A stretch of 6,634 nt of DNA from Nitrospirota bacterium (lineage in GTDB: Bacteria; Nitrospirota; 9FT-COMBO-42-15; HDB-SIOI813), in contig JAHFER010000094.1 of assembly GCA_023248365.1 (NCBI GenBank), positions 1 through 6,634 of the forward strand. Reading direction: 5' to 3'. The number at the start of each line of letters is the position of its first letter. Position 1 is the first letter of the stretch. A program made the translations under genes and the position numbers. Below, in pieces: positions 5,753 through 6,634 of the stretch. The notes beneath the pieces are model-generated. The model was not told the DNA's origin. It was given only the letters and a program-made list of their open reading frames with translations, and did no database searches.

Positions 5753-5963
5753 GTTGTGGTTCCATATGTGCTTCTATCTGTTCGTAAGACAAATAAGGGA
5801 GACTCGCCTGTTCGTGGGCATGCTCAATGGTCATTGCAACCAAATTACCCGAAGCATCTAAATCAATGTAGATATTCTCATTAATCTCCTTAGTTACAGC
5901 AACCTCATGGTCGGAAAACTCAACTAATGCAGTGTCGGTGTCTGAAAAATATTTAATTTTCAT
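5730..5963 (-). CDS. DUF2283 domain small protein
   Basis: A 77-residue protein whose first 50 or so residues match DUF2283: MKIKYFSDTDTALVEFSD, then EINENIYIDLDASGNLVAMTIEHA. This small beta-rich domain typically appears as a single-domain protein; function is unknown. It is the downstream partner of the DUF4258-like gene, with start and stop overlapping as ATGA (5960-5963), so the two are translationally coupled. A G-rich stretch (AAGGGGGGACG on the minus strand, about 5966-5976) supplies a Shine-Dalgarno. The last residues (RLTSHST) are encoded by the attC-like sequence and probably are not part of the domain. Such pairs are often viewed as toxin-antitoxin-like, which is an inference here, with DUF2283 the more likely antitoxin-side partner. 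Confidence 0.85.
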   Translation of the reverse strand: MKIKYFSDTDTALVEFSDHEVAVTKEINENIYIDLDASGNLVAMTIEHAHEQASLPYLSYEQIEAHMEPQRLTSHST

Positions 5964-6202
5964 TTCGTCCCCCCCTTAAAACTCCTATCAAAAAAGGCAT
6001 TATGGACGGTTTCTCCATCAGGAAGCAATATTACTCGCAACATTTTACCTTCTTCCTCTATTATTTTCCACTTTCTTATTCTTCCGTCTGCCTGAACCTC
6101 CATGTAGGCCGGATTCTTAATAGTGTCTTCAATCCATTCCATTTTTATTTTAGCACGATCTGGTCTTTGCCTGACATAAAGAAAATATTGAGTAAACTTC
6201 AT
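5960..6202 (-). CDS. DUF4258-like small protein, partner of DUF2283
   Basis: An 80-residue, soluble-looking protein beginning MKFTQYFLYVRQRPDR, followed by MEWIEDTIKNP (about 21-31), VQADGRIRKWKIIEE, LRVILLPDGETVHNAFFDR. The helix with WIEDTI-x-NP followed by beta strands resembles DUF4258-type small proteins, a group related in organisation to toxin components such as BrnT. I recognise this protein from its recurrent pairing with DUF2283 but cannot state a proven activity. AAGGA (6213-6209 on the minus strand) lies 6 nt before the ATG, a good ribosome binding site. It is the first gene of a two-gene unit and overlaps DUF2283 by 4 bp. Its promoter is probably within 6250-6290. A 91-residue frame on the opposite strand is a shadow. 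Confidence 0.85.
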   Translation of the reverse strand: MKFTQYFLYVRQRPDRAKIKMEWIEDTIKNPAYMEVQADGRIRKWKIIEEEGKMLRVILLPDGETVHNAFFDRSFKGGTK

Positions 6203-6218
6203 TTTGTTTCCTTATCAA

Positions 6219-6257
6219 GTCTAATGCCGGAGCTCATTGGCGGAGCTATTCGTTATA
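6219..6257 (-). other. Possible attC-like right-half remnant upstream of the DUF4258 gene
   Basis: Read on the minus strand this is ATATAAC, then AATAGCTCCGCCAATGAGCT, CCGGC and ATTAGAC (6225-6219). The ending is one base from the attC inner core GTTRRRY, and TGAGCTCCGGC before it resembles many attC right arms. AGCTC and GAGCT form a 5-bp stem around a 7-nt loop (6231-6247). At about 39 bp it is too short for an intact attC. It overlaps the proposed promoter -10 at its outer edge. Together with the site at 5701-5752 it would frame the two-gene module as a decayed cassette, but chance similarity is possible. Confidence 0.25.
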
Positions 6258-6280
6258 TATTAGCAATTATTATCTGAAAA
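6252..6280 (-). promoter_or_regulatory. Possible sigma-70 promoter for the DUF4258-DUF2283 unit
   Basis: On the minus strand TTTTCA (6280-6275) and TATAAC (6257-6252) are separated by 17 bp within an A/T-rich stretch. The -10 matches five of six consensus bases and the -35 four of six. Transcription would start near 6245, leaving a leader of about 40 nt before the ATG at 6202. The upstream gene on this strand ends at 6310, so the promoter falls in the correct gap. Confidence 0.35.
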
Positions 6281-6309
6281 GTATTGACAAATGACTATGT
6301 TTCCAAGTC

Positions 6310-6634
6310 TCAGAGATTCTGTCCTTTAATCTCTCTTACTTCCGGCCTTTTTCCTATGCTCACATCACCCACGCTGGTTACCTTTTCTAATTTAACCTTT
6401 GAAATACGTTTTCCCTCTATATCTACAATCGTCAGTTTATAGTCGCCATATTTTACAATCTCTCCGCCGCGGGGCATTTTCTGAAGCAGGGATAATACAA
6501 GGCCTGCAAGGGTCTCATACTCCTCTGATTCTTCTAATGCAAGATGGTGGAGGTCAATGAGGTCCCGTATTGGTAGTGAGGCATCAATAACCATTGAACC
6601 GTCTTTCAGAATCTTTACAGGTCTGTCCTCAAAA
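6310..6634 (-). CDS. C-terminal part of hemolysin-family / CorC transporter-associated domain protein (partial)
   Basis: The open frame runs off the right edge of the window; about 107 codons are visible, read from 6633 down to the TGA at 6310-6312. The translated part begins FEDRPVKILKDGSMVIDASLPI and continues through EEYETLAGLVLSLLQKMPRGGE and YKLTIVDIEGKRISKVKLEK. This is the CorC_HlyC domain that closes DUF21-CBS-CBS-CorC membrane proteins (CNNM/CorB/HlyC type, implicated in Mg2+ or Co2+ transport). The membrane DUF21 and CBS parts should lie to the right, outside the window. The Met at 6594 is internal and is not the start. The last 20 or so residues (SVGDVSIGKRPEVREIKG) are a charged tail beyond the domain. 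Confidence 0.88.
   Translation of the reverse strand, partial: FEDRPVKILKDGSMVIDASLPIRDLIDLHHLALEESEEYETLAGLVLSLLQKMPRGGEIVKYGDYKLTIVDIEGKRISKVKLEKVTSVGDVSIGKRPEVREIKGQNL

Noticed and set aside
6002..6277. 91-residue + strand open frame opposite the DUF4258-like gene
   Set aside because: It is antisense to a coupled gene pair with good ribosome binding sites. Its Phe/Tyr/Ser-rich sequence is typical of a shadow frame.
6284..6289. TTGACA as a + strand promoter -35
   Set aside because: No -10 lies at a suitable distance and no + strand gene follows.

Overview
The window looks like chromosomal DNA of an uncultured, moderately low-GC Gram-negative-type bacterium. Gene content and repeat style suggest the Nitrospirota or a deltaproteobacterial lineage. 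This is an inference from family resemblance; there is no rRNA or other marker that settles it. No phage, IS transposase, CRISPR array, tRNA or rRNA was seen.

Left part (1-2744, + strand): the end of a translation operon in the widespread order infB-rbfA-nrnA-truB. Ten codons of a probable IF-2 C-terminus are followed by rbfA (30S maturation), nrnA (DHH/DHHA1 oligoribonuclease and pAp phosphatase; ATGA overlap with rbfA) and truB (tRNA U55 pseudouridine synthase). The rpsO gene that often follows truB is absent.

This part carries several palindromic repeats. (a) An approximately 128-bp element occurs twice in opposite orientation, at 33-161 and 2762-2888, bracketing rbfA-nrnA-truB. (b) A short ATTCCCGT-GAAA-ACGGGAAT hairpin lies just before rbfA. 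(c) An approximately 140-bp imperfect palindrome lies between nrnA and truB and makes the truB open frame look longer than the real gene. (d) An approximately 92-bp G/C-run palindrome lies inside truB, in frame, and adds about 30 residues to an otherwise normal enzyme. This last repeat is the most striking item in the window.

Middle (2914-5679, + strand): an AMMECR1-family protein, a DUF1015 protein and a class IV PLP aminotransferase follow in the same direction with short gaps, so they are probably co-transcribed. The biochemical role of the first two is unknown.

Right part (5701-6634, - strand): a two-gene module of small proteins (DUF4258-like, then DUF2283) overlaps by ATGA and has its own Shine-Dalgarno and a possible promoter. 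Sequences resembling degenerate integron attC halves lie at both of its ends, so it may be a decayed gene cassette. The window ends in the C-terminal CorC/HlyC domain of a hemolysin-type (CBS/CorC) membrane protein whose 5' part lies outside.
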